Shown here: positions 1 through 6,552 of the stretch, one piece after another | Numbering within the stretch: position 1 is the first letter of the stretch | Layout of the letters: each line of letters opens with the position of its first letter | Origin: Sulfurimonas sp. | GTDB lineage: Bacteria > Campylobacterota > Campylobacteria > Campylobacterales > Sulfurimonadaceae | DNA length: 45,405 nucleotides | Assembly: GCF_018698455.1 (NCBI RefSeq) | Contig: NZ_JABIOQ010000059.1 | Location: 1 to 45,405, forward strand | Reading direction: 5' to 3' | Notes under the pieces: model-generated | Told to the model about the DNA's origin: nothing | The model's database searches: none | The model's input: only the letters and a program-made list of their open reading frames with translations | Position numbers and translations under genes: made by a program

Positions 1-404
1 ATGTCTGTCTATTTTATAGGGGACATTCCAGTTTATATTTTACCTTAGTAGCCAGAGCTTTACTCTCTAGTTACTAAGGTAAATCTTATGTTGTGATAGG
101 GTATATGACATAAATTAGTTATTATACCTTCGATAAATTTTCTTAAAACGAAAATGATAGTTTGACTGAGCATCAAGAAATTAAATTTTATGCACTATAC
201 TCGGATGTTCTTTTTTTGAGCTACACCTCTCATATAGTAAGCAATGCTTTAAAAAGCTATAATTAAAACAAGAAGAGTACTTTAGCATATTGATACACCC
301 CTAAGACCAATTCTATTGTGTCTGTTTCACAGTCAGATAGCTAAACTAAAAATTTGAGTGGTAACTAAGTCGGATATTTCCAGACTGAATTTTATGAGGT
401 GAAA
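1..404. other. non-coding stretch at window start
   Basis: No convincing gene is visible on either strand. Frames are short and broken by stops, and the sequence is AT-rich. It contains the strong hairpin at 39-83 and leads into the structured leader of the IS110-type remnant. It may be left-end DNA of that element or older mobile-element debris; this is inference. The first ~45 bases start TGTCT and include GGGGACATTCC, which looks like an insertion-sequence end, but I cannot assign a family. Confidence 0.5.
39..83. repeat. 12-bp perfect inverted repeat (stem-loop)
   Basis: TTTACCTTAGTA (39-50) pairs perfectly with TACTAAGGTAAA (72-83) around a 21-nt loop. The loop can itself form a small AGAG/CTCT stem. 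No T-tract follows on the plus strand, so it is not a typical intrinsic terminator. It could be part of a structured RNA or of a mobile-element end. Confidence 0.75.
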
Positions 405-500
405 TTAGGTTTAGCGGCTATTCAGGTGAAGTTAAACTTCACCCTAACGAACTCTTGCCGTGAACGAAGTGAGGAAATACTCTTAGGGTGCTAAAACTAG
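405..500 (+). ncRNA. structured leader of IS110-type remnant (possible bridge RNA relic)
   Basis: Three nested or adjacent complementarities lie just before the transposase start. TTTAGC (410-415) pairs with GCTAAA (490-495). CACCCTAA (440-447) pairs with TTAGGGTG (483-490). GTGAAGTT/AACTTCAC forms a small hairpin at 426-442. IS110-group elements are known to encode a structured bridge RNA in the non-coding stretch upstream of the recombinase gene, and this stretch is in the right place. That it was a bridge RNA is inference. The element is broken, so any RNA is probably a relic. Confidence 0.35.
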
Positions 501-509
501 GAGGTTCTT

Positions 510-805
510 ATGTTTAATTATATCGGAATTGATGTTTCAAAAGCGACCCTACAAGTTTATACCCCCCCCATCAAAGATGAGAATATTAGTATAGAAAATA
601 GTAAAAAAGCTTTAATATCTTTGTACTCTAAATTGAAAAAATCTTAAAAAAAAACATCGCTAATTTAGTCATTATTTTTGAACCTACAGGTTCTTATTCG
701 GCATTATTAAAACGATTCTGTGCTGATAAAAACATATATGCTTTTATTATAAACCCAAGACAAAGTGCCAACTTTGCTAATCAAAGATTTAGAAAGATTG
801 ATAAA
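510..805 (+). pseudogene. IS110-family transposase, N-terminal fragment, frameshifted
   Basis: An ATG at 510 follows a good AGGAGG site. The first frame encodes 45 residues beginning MFNYIGIDVSKATLQVY, the typical start of the DEDD RuvC-like domain with GIDVSK. It hits a stop at 645-647 next to a run of nine A. The shifted frame carries on with NLVIIFEPTGSYSALLKRF (conserved Glu in FEPTGSY) and INPRQSANFA, both typical of IS110 transposases. The last recognisable part, RKIDKL at about 785-802, resembles the family's NKTDKIDA motif. The remaining ~200 residues are missing. It is inactive, with at least one frameshift and a 3' deletion. Confidence 0.8.
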
Positions 806-3268
806 TTACACCACAAGTGTAACATCCTTATCTTCAATCCACTTAACAAGTACTTGTTGCAGTAACTTTAAATCAATCGGCTTTGTTATAAAATCATCCA
901 TCCCATATTCAAAACATTTTTCTCTATCACCTCTCATTGCATTTGCCGTCATTGCGATGATTGGTATAGTTGTATAAATATCTCCAGCATCTCCACTTCT
1001 AATATTTCTTGTTGCTTCATAACCATCCATAACAGGCATTTGACAATCCATCAAAATAAACTCGTATGTTCCTGCTGGTGTTGCTTGTAAAATCTCTATA
1101 GCTTCTTTACCATTGTTGGCTATGTCAATCTCTATGCCAAACTCTTCTAATATAGCCTCGGCAACCATTTGATTTGTTTTGTTGTCTTCAACTAAAAGTA
1201 ATTTAACCTCATTCTTATAATTTAAAGCTTGGGATTCAGCTTTATTTTGGACCATTTGAGAGTCTTCGTTGTACCCAACCTCTATTTGTATTCTAAATTT
1301 ACTACCTACTCCTAGCTCACTTTGAACTTTTATATTTCCACCCATAAGTTCACATAATTTTTTCGCAATTGTAAGTCCTAAACCAGTACCACCAAATTCT
1401 CTTGTAGTAGATTTATCTGATTGAGAAAAAGAATTAAATAAACTATCAATCTTCTCTTGAGGAATACCAATGCCACTATCTTCAACTTCCACTATTAAGA
1501 TGGCACTTGTTTCATTCTGCTTTTTTAAGCTTACATTAACTTTAACCTGACCTTTATGAGTAAATTTAAGAGAATTACTTACTAAATTATTCATTATTTG
1601 TCTTAATCTTGTGGGATCTGAAATAATTATATTTGCTGCTAGTTCGGACATATCAAGTATAAGTTCTAAACCTTTTTCTTCTGCTTTAAAATTCATAAGT
1701 TCTATGAATTCTCTAAGTTCATTATAAATATCAAATTCTATATTTTCAATATCTAATTTACCTGCTTCAATTTTACTAAAATCTAAAATATCATTAATAA
1801 GACTTAAAAGTGAAGTGGCACTATTATTTGCAATATTTACATGTTCTTTTTGAGCCGTATCTAATTTACTCTTAGATAACATTCTAAGCATTCCGATAAC
1901 ACCATTCATAGGTGTTCTAATTTCATGAGACATACTTGCTAGAAATTCTGATTTTGCAGCATTAGCTGAATCGGCATGTTCCTTGGCTTTGGATAATGTT
2001 GCCGTTTGCTTAGAAACTTTGTGCTCAAGAGTGTCATTTAAATCATTAAGTTCCTTAACACCTTTTAAGACCTCTCTTGTCATTATCTGAAGAGACTCTT
2101 GTAAAACATCATATTCCTCTATGAAAGAAGAAGTAAATTTAATATCTTTACTTTCTAAGATACTTTTAGATATTGTTCTGCTCTTGCTTGCAGTTTCACG
2201 AATTGAATGTGACATCCATCGACTAACAAAATATGAAAATAGAATTCCAAAGAATATCATTATGCTTAAAGAAATAAAATATTTTAATTTATTTGATTCA
2301 AGTTGTAGGACTAAATCTTTTGCAATAAACTCAATTGTTAGGATGTATTTCTTATCCTCCATTTTTGATCTGAAAGATGCATAGTATACTCCTGTTTTCC
2401 AGCGCTTCATTGTCGGTAGGTCATTATTTGGTAACCATATATCCAAACCATCTATGTCTGTATTGAAAATTTCTCCCGTCTTTACATCACTTTGAATTTC
2501 ACCTTGTGAATAAATCACTTCGCCATCAACTTCTTGAAGTTTAAAGGTAAAGTCTTTTAAGTGGAAATAATTCAAGTTCGTATGATCTTTTAGGTTAGAT
2601 TTACTTTTCAAATATTCAAAGTATTCTGTGGAATTTTGATGAAGCAATGTATATAATGATTGTTCTTTTTCAAATTTATCGCTATAACCACCATGTATTA
2701 TTGGAATACCTGCTGCAAGAGTAATAGTTATTAAAAATATGGAAAAGTGCAGATAACCCAAACTTACTTTTTTCAATGAAGCTATAAAAGTATAGGGACT
2801 TAGTTGTAATAGTAGTATGATTATTCCAGCTATTAAAGTATTGAAAATTCCATTAATAAACTGTTTTAAGGCTATAAAGATAGCTGTGTCAAAATTCATA
2901 CCTAGATGTTGCATATAAAAATATAATACTAACGGCAACCCTATAAAAACCCAGTATATAAAATCAGTTAATACCAAGTTATTTGAAAACTTTTTATAAA
3001 ATAAACCTACAAAAATAGCCTCACATATAAACCCAATCATTGCATATGGATGACCCCAAAGAAGGAGAGTATATAAGCCACCTGCTAGTGCAGCGATTAT
3101 ACCAGGTATAAAACCAAGATAGGCAATACTTAGCATTACAGCAATAGAACCAAAGATAAAATCTATTCCAAAAAAGAAAGGGAGATTTAAATAGTTACCA
3201 AGATAAGCAAAAATTGCAAAAAGAAAAGTCAAGGTTATCATACGAATAGATATAAGGTTGCTTAACAA
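806..3268 (-). CDS. hybrid sensor histidine kinase with C-terminal receiver domain
   Basis: 820 aa. Residues 1-165 form a multi-pass membrane region (about five helices) resembling a MASE-type input module. A further helix at ~172-192 precedes a ~135-residue extracytoplasmic segment and a last helix at ~330-349. A coiled coil (~405-440) leads to the HisKA box SHEIRTPMNG with phospho-acceptor His448. Then come the HATPase N box (NNLVSNSLKF), the G1 box DSGIGI and the G2 box GGTGLGL. The receiver domain (~690-810) has VEDN and acceptor Asp741 in LMDCQMPVMDG. The start is TTG at 3268, preceded by AAGGA five bases upstream; an ATG at codon 10 is the alternative. No cognate regulator is adjacent, so the signal is unknown. 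It converges on the IS110 relic, which abuts its stop codon. Confidence 0.92.
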   Translation of the reverse strand: MLSNLISIRMITLTFLFAIFAYLGNYLNLPFFFGIDFIFGSIAVMLSIAYLGFIPGIIAALAGGLYTLLLWGHPYAMIGFICEAIFVGLFYKKFSNNLVLTDFIYWVFIGLPLVLYFYMQHLGMNFDTAIFIALKQFINGIFNTLIAGIIILLLQLSPYTFIASLKKVSLGYLHFSIFLITITLAAGIPIIHGGYSDKFEKEQSLYTLLHQNSTEYFEYLKSKSNLKDHTNLNYFHLKDFTFKLQEVDGEVIYSQGEIQSDVKTGEIFNTDIDGLDIWLPNNDLPTMKRWKTGVYYASFRSKMEDKKYILTIEFIAKDLVLQLESNKLKYFISLSIMIFFGILFSYFVSRWMSHSIRETASKSRTISKSILESKDIKFTSSFIEEYDVLQESLQIMTREVLKGVKELNDLNDTLEHKVSKQTATLSKAKEHADSANAAKSEFLASMSHEIRTPMNGVIGMLRMLSKSKLDTAQKEHVNIANNSATSLLSLINDILDFSKIEAGKLDIENIEFDIYNELREFIELMNFKAEEKGLELILDMSELAANIIISDPTRLRQIMNNLVSNSLKFTHKGQVKVNVSLKKQNETSAILIVEVEDSGIGIPQEKIDSLFNSFSQSDKSTTREFGGTGLGLTIAKKLCELMGGNIKVQSELGVGSKFRIQIEVGYNEDSQMVQNKAESQALNYKNEVKLLLVEDNKTNQMVAEAILEEFGIEIDIANNGKEAIEILQATPAGTYEFILMDCQMPVMDGYEATRNIRSGDAGDIYTTIPIIAMTANAMRGDREKCFEYGMDDFITKPIDLKLLQQVLVKWIEDKDVTLVV

Positions 3269-3461
3269 TTTAGTCCTTTTTCTAGAGTTAAATATATAAT
3301 ATGAAATGATACTATATTTTATAAAATTCAGACTGAGGTGTCTTTTTGATCTTTAATGGGACCACTGCATAACAACAAGCATCATATCACCCTCTAATTT
3401 TACAAATATTTAAATAAATCCACTTTCAAATATTCTAAATTGATAAGATATCCCATCAGCA
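3269..3461. other. intergenic, upstream of histidine kinase
   Basis: AT-rich sequence without a convincing gene. The kinase promoter should lie here on the minus strand; TATTAT-like boxes occur near 3290-3305 but are not distinctive. A short minus-strand frame beginning MMLVVMQWSH ends quickly and is probably meaningless. Confidence 0.4.
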
Positions 3462-3795
3462 TTAGATATATTGAAGCTCTTTAGTCATCTTTGTATCATC
3501 TATCTCTTTATATTTATAAGCTGTATACTCCCTGGCATTTAACAGCTTTTGGATTTTTCTTTTTGAAGGTGTAGTTGATTTGAGTGTTATCGCTTTTAAT
3601 AAGAGAAGCATCTTCCAGTACTGATTTACCTTCTTTGGCAATATATCTGAAAATGTGTTATTTATAGTAGTTATTTTAGCTAAACAGTGCTGTTAAAGTG
3701 CTTGTTTTAGGGAGTTGTTTGGAGTATTTTTATTAATGGCCTTTTGTATATGCATTGGCAATACGGCTTTTGCTATTTCATGCTCTGATCTTCCT
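3462..3795 (-). pseudogene. decayed gene of unknown family (at least two frameshifts)
   Basis: The minus strand shows coding-like pieces in alternating frames. About 3693-3795 reads GRSEHEIAKAVLPMHIQKAI and onward to a stop. 3517-3657 reads a clean 47-residue stretch including YIAKEGKSVLEDASLIKSDN. It then continues after a shift near 3520 as YKYKEIDDTKMTKELQYI to a stop at 3462-3464. Joined, the pieces look like the C-terminal ~120 residues of one protein. I do not recognise the family. The location next to an IS relic fits an accessory gene that was lost. The 5' limit is uncertain; coding-like sequence may reach ~3830. Confidence 0.4.
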
Positions 3796-3953
3796 TTGTC
3801 TTAGTCGCACCATCATATCTAATAGTCAAGCATATTCTAAATTACTCTTATGATACTCTTTAATTTATATATTATATTAACAAAGAGTAGAAATATTTTG
3901 CATTTGTTACATAAAATTCGTTTAGTAATTAAACTATTATACAAAGGATGTTT

Positions 3954-4319
3954 ATGTTAGATGATGGGCCTTTTATTTCTCTCACTGCAGAAGATTTTAA
4001 TGAGAAAGTAGAACAAGGATATGAAATTATTGACATCAGAAGATCTGATGAGTGGGAGCACTTTGGAGTTATTCAAGGAAGTCATAAAATCACATTTTTT
4101 GATGAAGAAGGTGGATATGACACTGATGGTTTCTTAGCAGCATTTACAAAGATTGTCACAGATAAAGAACAACCTTTTATCTTAGTCTGTGCTCATGCAA
4201 GAAGAACAAAAGCAGTTGGTAGATTACTCACTTTACAACTTAAGTATATAAATGTTTATGAATTAGATGGTGGTATTAATTGGGGTTGGATTGATAAAGG
4301 TTATAAAACTATTAAATGA
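3954..4319 (+). CDS. rhodanese-like domain protein
   Basis: 121 aa, a single cytoplasmic rhodanese domain. IIDIRRSDEWEHFGVIQGSH is the characteristic first half. The active-site loop is CAHARRTKAVG with Cys79 as the presumed persulfide carrier, and it ends in the usual YELDGGINWGW stretch. I chose the ATG at 3954 rather than 3948 because AAGGA (3944-3948) overlaps the upstream ATG and sits five bases before 3954. Single-domain rhodaneses move sulfane sulfur or detoxify cyanide; the substrate cannot be told. It stands alone, flanked by non-coding DNA on both sides. Confidence 0.88.
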   Translation: MLDDGPFISLTAEDFNEKVEQGYEIIDIRRSDEWEHFGVIQGSHKITFFDEEGGYDTDGFLAAFTKIVTDKEQPFILVCAHARRTKAVGRLLTLQLKYINVYELDGGINWGWIDKGYKTIK

Positions 4320-4394
4320 CTATATTTTTGTGTTAGCATTGAGAAGAAAGAATACTATACTGCCCCAAGATAAACAAACAACATTTTCTAAATC

Positions 4395-4410
4395 GCTATT
4401 TTAAAATAGC
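4395..4410. repeat. 16-bp perfect palindrome
   Basis: GCTATTTTAAAATAGC is fully self-complementary. It could be an operator or an RNA hairpin, but there is no T-tract and no obvious target promoter. Chance is possible in such AT-rich DNA. Confidence 0.6.
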
Positions 4411-4437
4411 TAGAATAACACAAGATAATGAAGATGA

Positions 4438-4638
4438 ACATATGAATACTTTAAAGGGCCTACCGCTGCAAGTATGTTTCACTCATTAAAATACATAAAG
4501 AGTACCCAGAGGAATACCTATACTATATGTTTAGAGTTACAAACGGGACTTGTAAGCTATGAAGGCATAAATAAAGAAATAGATGAATTTGTAAATGTTA
4601 TAACTAAATTGTTTATTTATCTAGTTCATTCAAGTTAA
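4438..4638 (+). pseudogene. orphan coding-like fragment, family not recognised
   Basis: The frame from 4438 to the stop at 4636-4638 is open for 66 codons. It reads EYFKGPTAASMFHSLKYIKS and later GLVSYEGINKEIDEFVNVI, with balanced amino acid composition. No start with a ribosome binding site precedes it; the only internal ATG is at 4474 (54 codons), without a Shine-Dalgarno. It is probably the 3' remnant of a lost gene. I cannot name the family. Confidence 0.3.
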
Positions 4639-4669
4639 TTATGTTAGAATTAAAAAAAAAAGGTCTCCG

Positions 4670-5836
4670 TTGTTTAAAATATTCTTAGTAATTACATCAT
4701 TGGCTGGTTTTCTTATGGCACAAACAGCTGAAGAATTTAGAAAAGAGCAGATGTCAGGTTTTGACTCTTACAAAACTACTCAAGAAGCAGCTTTCAAAAA
4801 GTATCAAAAAGATCAAATGAAAGCTTTTGCAGACTATAAAAAAGAGGTTGGTGCACTCTGGAGTGAACCTAAAATGTCAACAAAAAAAGCTTGGGTTTCT
4901 TATACTAAAGATAAGAAGACGAGAACGGATGTCGACTTCTCAAAAGAAACAATCACGGTTGAGACTATAGCATCATCTCCCCAAGAGGCAAGAACAAAGC
5001 TTAAAATTGCCCTTGCAAAAGCTGTAACAGTTGACACCAAAACAGTACAAGAAACAGATCCTCTAGAAGTAAAGTTAGATGCACTTAAGAAACCTAGTGG
5101 AGTTGTTGACGGTAAGGTAAAAGCAGAACCAATTCTCTCAACTGTAATCTTTAAAAAACCACCAACTAAAAAAAGTGTTTTTATATATGTAAAGAAAAAC
5201 ATAACAGATGAAAAAATGAAAGTAGTAAAGTCAGATAAAGTAAAACATAAAAAAGTATATAGTATACAAGTTAAAATGCCATCAAACGCTATGGTGAAAA
5301 GATCTGAAGTATATAAAAATGTAATCATGAAAAATGCTAAAAAGCAGAAACTTCCAGTATCTTTAGTATTTGCAATTATGCATTCTGAGAGTAACTTCAA
5401 CCCAAGAGCTAGGTCTCATGTTCCTGCATTTGGTTTAATGCAAATAGTTCCAAAAACTGCTGGTATAGATGCATATAACTTTTTATACAAGAAAAAGAAG
5501 TTAGTAACAGGGCAATATTTATATGATAGTACTCAGAACATTACAATGGGAACTGCTTACTTACATATACTTTACTTCAAATACCTTAGAAAGATAAAAG
5601 ACCCTAAAAGTCGTATGTATTGTACAATTGCAGCTTATAACACAGGGTCTGGAAATATTGCTTGGGCATTTACTAAAAAGTACAATATGAACAAGGCTGC
5701 TCCACTTATAAATGAGATGTCAGCAGAACAGGTTTATAAAAAACTTCGTAAAGACTTAAGATGGCCTGAGGCTCAAAACTATCTTAAAAAAGTATCTACA
5801 AGAATGACTTCTTACCATAAAATATACGGTAGTTAG
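4670..5836 (+). CDS. mltC: membrane-bound lytic murein transglycosylase C-like protein
   Basis: 388 aa. An N-terminal signal peptide (MFKIFLVITSLAGFLMAQ) is followed by a charged helical region with FRKEQ/FKKYQ/FADYKKE units resembling the MltC N-terminal domain. The C-terminal ~180 residues are a GH23 SLT domain: catalytic Glu240 in HSESNFNPRA, then GLMQIVP, an NITMGTAYL segment and AAYNTGSGN. It would cleave peptidoglycan glycan strands to 1,6-anhydro-muramyl products in the periplasm. The start is TTG at 4670 with AAGG ~6 bases upstream. No lipobox Cys is visible, unlike E. coli MltC, so it is probably periplasmic or held by an uncleaved signal. It converges with the next gene, leaving a 16-bp gap. 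Confidence 0.85.
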   Translation: MFKIFLVITSLAGFLMAQTAEEFRKEQMSGFDSYKTTQEAAFKKYQKDQMKAFADYKKEVGALWSEPKMSTKKAWVSYTKDKKTRTDVDFSKETITVETIASSPQEARTKLKIALAKAVTVDTKTVQETDPLEVKLDALKKPSGVVDGKVKAEPILSTVIFKKPPTKKSVFIYVKKNITDEKMKVVKSDKVKHKKVYSIQVKMPSNAMVKRSEVYKNVIMKNAKKQKLPVSLVFAIMHSESNFNPRARSHVPAFGLMQIVPKTAGIDAYNFLYKKKKLVTGQYLYDSTQNITMGTAYLHILYFKYLRKIKDPKSRMYCTIAAYNTGSGNIAWAFTKKYNMNKAAPLINEMSAEQVYKKLRKDLRWPEAQNYLKKVSTRMTSYHKIYGS

Positions 5837-5852
5837 GCATTAAAGATAGAAT

Positions 5853-6512
5853 TTATTTAACATCTTCAGTTGGAATCCATTTAGATTTTATTTCAGCTAT
5901 TCTTTTTGCTCTTTGTTTTACTTTTTGATGACGTGGTTTTTTTGTTTTGTCTTTTGGTCTACTTTGTACACGGTTTGTGTGTTCAAACCCTTTAATCTCA
6001 ACTTCTTTCATTTCGCATTTCATCATTAGTTCTACCATAGCTAACATATTTTCATCTTCTGGGTCTATAAGAGAGATGCTTTCTCCCACTTCATCGACCT
6101 GGCGCAGACGTAAAAAGTAGTCTGGTGCATCTATTGGAAGGTCATAGTTTATAAGAAGTCGAGTATCTTCAAGAGTCATCGTCTCAAAGATTCTATCTGT
6201 TGTGATGAGTATAGCTGTCTTTTTTGCATTAAATGCAGTCTGTGCATCTACTATCTGAGAAGCTCTATGATTACCGTGAATACTAATGGAGTTTATACCT
6301 TGTGCTTTAAGGTATTCCATCAAACTATCGGCACCGCGTTTACTCTTAACAATTACTAAAGTCTGTTTATCATTCATCTCTTTGAGAAGTTCTTCAAACA
6401 TTTTATTTTTGTCGTGCTGTTGTACAAAGTAAGCTCTTTGCGGAGTACGGTTTCCAACACTAATGTAGTCGTAGTATTTTTTCTTAGGTGTTTGTTCGTT
6501 TTCTTCGCTCAT
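5853..6512 (-). CDS. stand-alone helicase C-terminal (RecA2-like) domain protein
   Basis: 219 aa. Only the second RecA-like lobe of a DEAD-box-type helicase is present. TLVIVKSKRGADSLMEYL (motif IV region), SIHGNHRASQ and ILITTDRIFETMTLEDTRLLINYDLP (motif V region) are clear. Where motif VI (HRxGRxGR) is expected it has YFLRLRQVDEVGES, so the arginine fingers are degenerate. There is no Walker A or DEAD lobe here or upstream. The C-terminal ~45 residues are very basic (KDKTKKPRHQKVKQRAKR), suggesting nucleic-acid binding. It lies 40 bp downstream of hrpB on the same strand. It probably binds RNA or acts as an accessory factor; unaided ATPase activity is unlikely. Confidence 0.75.
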   Translation of the reverse strand: MSEENEQTPKKKYYDYISVGNRTPQRAYFVQQHDKNKMFEELLKEMNDKQTLVIVKSKRGADSLMEYLKAQGINSISIHGNHRASQIVDAQTAFNAKKTAILITTDRIFETMTLEDTRLLINYDLPIDAPDYFLRLRQVDEVGESISLIDPEDENMLAMVELMMKCEMKEVEIKGFEHTNRVQSRPKDKTKKPRHQKVKQRAKRIAEIKSKWIPTEDVK

Positions 6513-6552
6513 AATGGTAGTCCTTAAATATTTAATAGAATTATAGCTAATA

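Larger units (their letters stand above)
405..805 (+). mobile_element. IS110-family insertion sequence remnant
   Basis: A structured leader is followed by the 5' part of an IS110-family DEDD transposase gene. Coding similarity stops at about 800, exactly where the convergent histidine kinase gene ends, so the 3' half of the element (including the serine-containing C-terminal domain) has been deleted. The left boundary is unknown because these elements often lack clear terminal inverted repeats. Confidence 0.7.
4320..4669. other. intergenic with a coding fragment and a palindrome
   Basis: No intact gene. It holds a 16-bp palindrome at 4395-4410 and an open frame at 4438-4638 described separately. 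The TTG-initiated lytic transglycosylase gene starts at 4670, after an A10 run and AAGG. Confidence 0.5.

Noticed and set aside
320-340. CTGTTTCACAG as a possible parS half-site
   Set aside because: Only the left half of a TGTTTCACGTGAAACA-type site matches; no palindrome, and it is far from parAB.
381-395. CAGACTGAATTTTAT here and a near-inverted copy at ~3321-3335 as IS ends
   Set aside because: 14 of 15 bases match, but the sequence is AT-rich, IS110 elements rarely have such inverted repeats, and the interval contains an intact kinase gene.
645-655. A9 run after the transposase stop as programmed frameshift site
   Set aside because: The stop comes before the run and IS110 transposases are normally a single frame, so decay is the simpler reading.
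765-977. Plus-strand open frame of 70 codons over the kinase 3' end
   Set aside because: It begins inside the IS110 relic and then runs antisense to the receiver domain; no ribosome binding site, so it is a shadow.
4900-5400. Long minus-strand frame (166 codons) opposite the lytic transglycosylase
   Set aside because: It is the antisense of a well-supported gene; hydrophobic runs arise from the complement of Lys/Glu codons.
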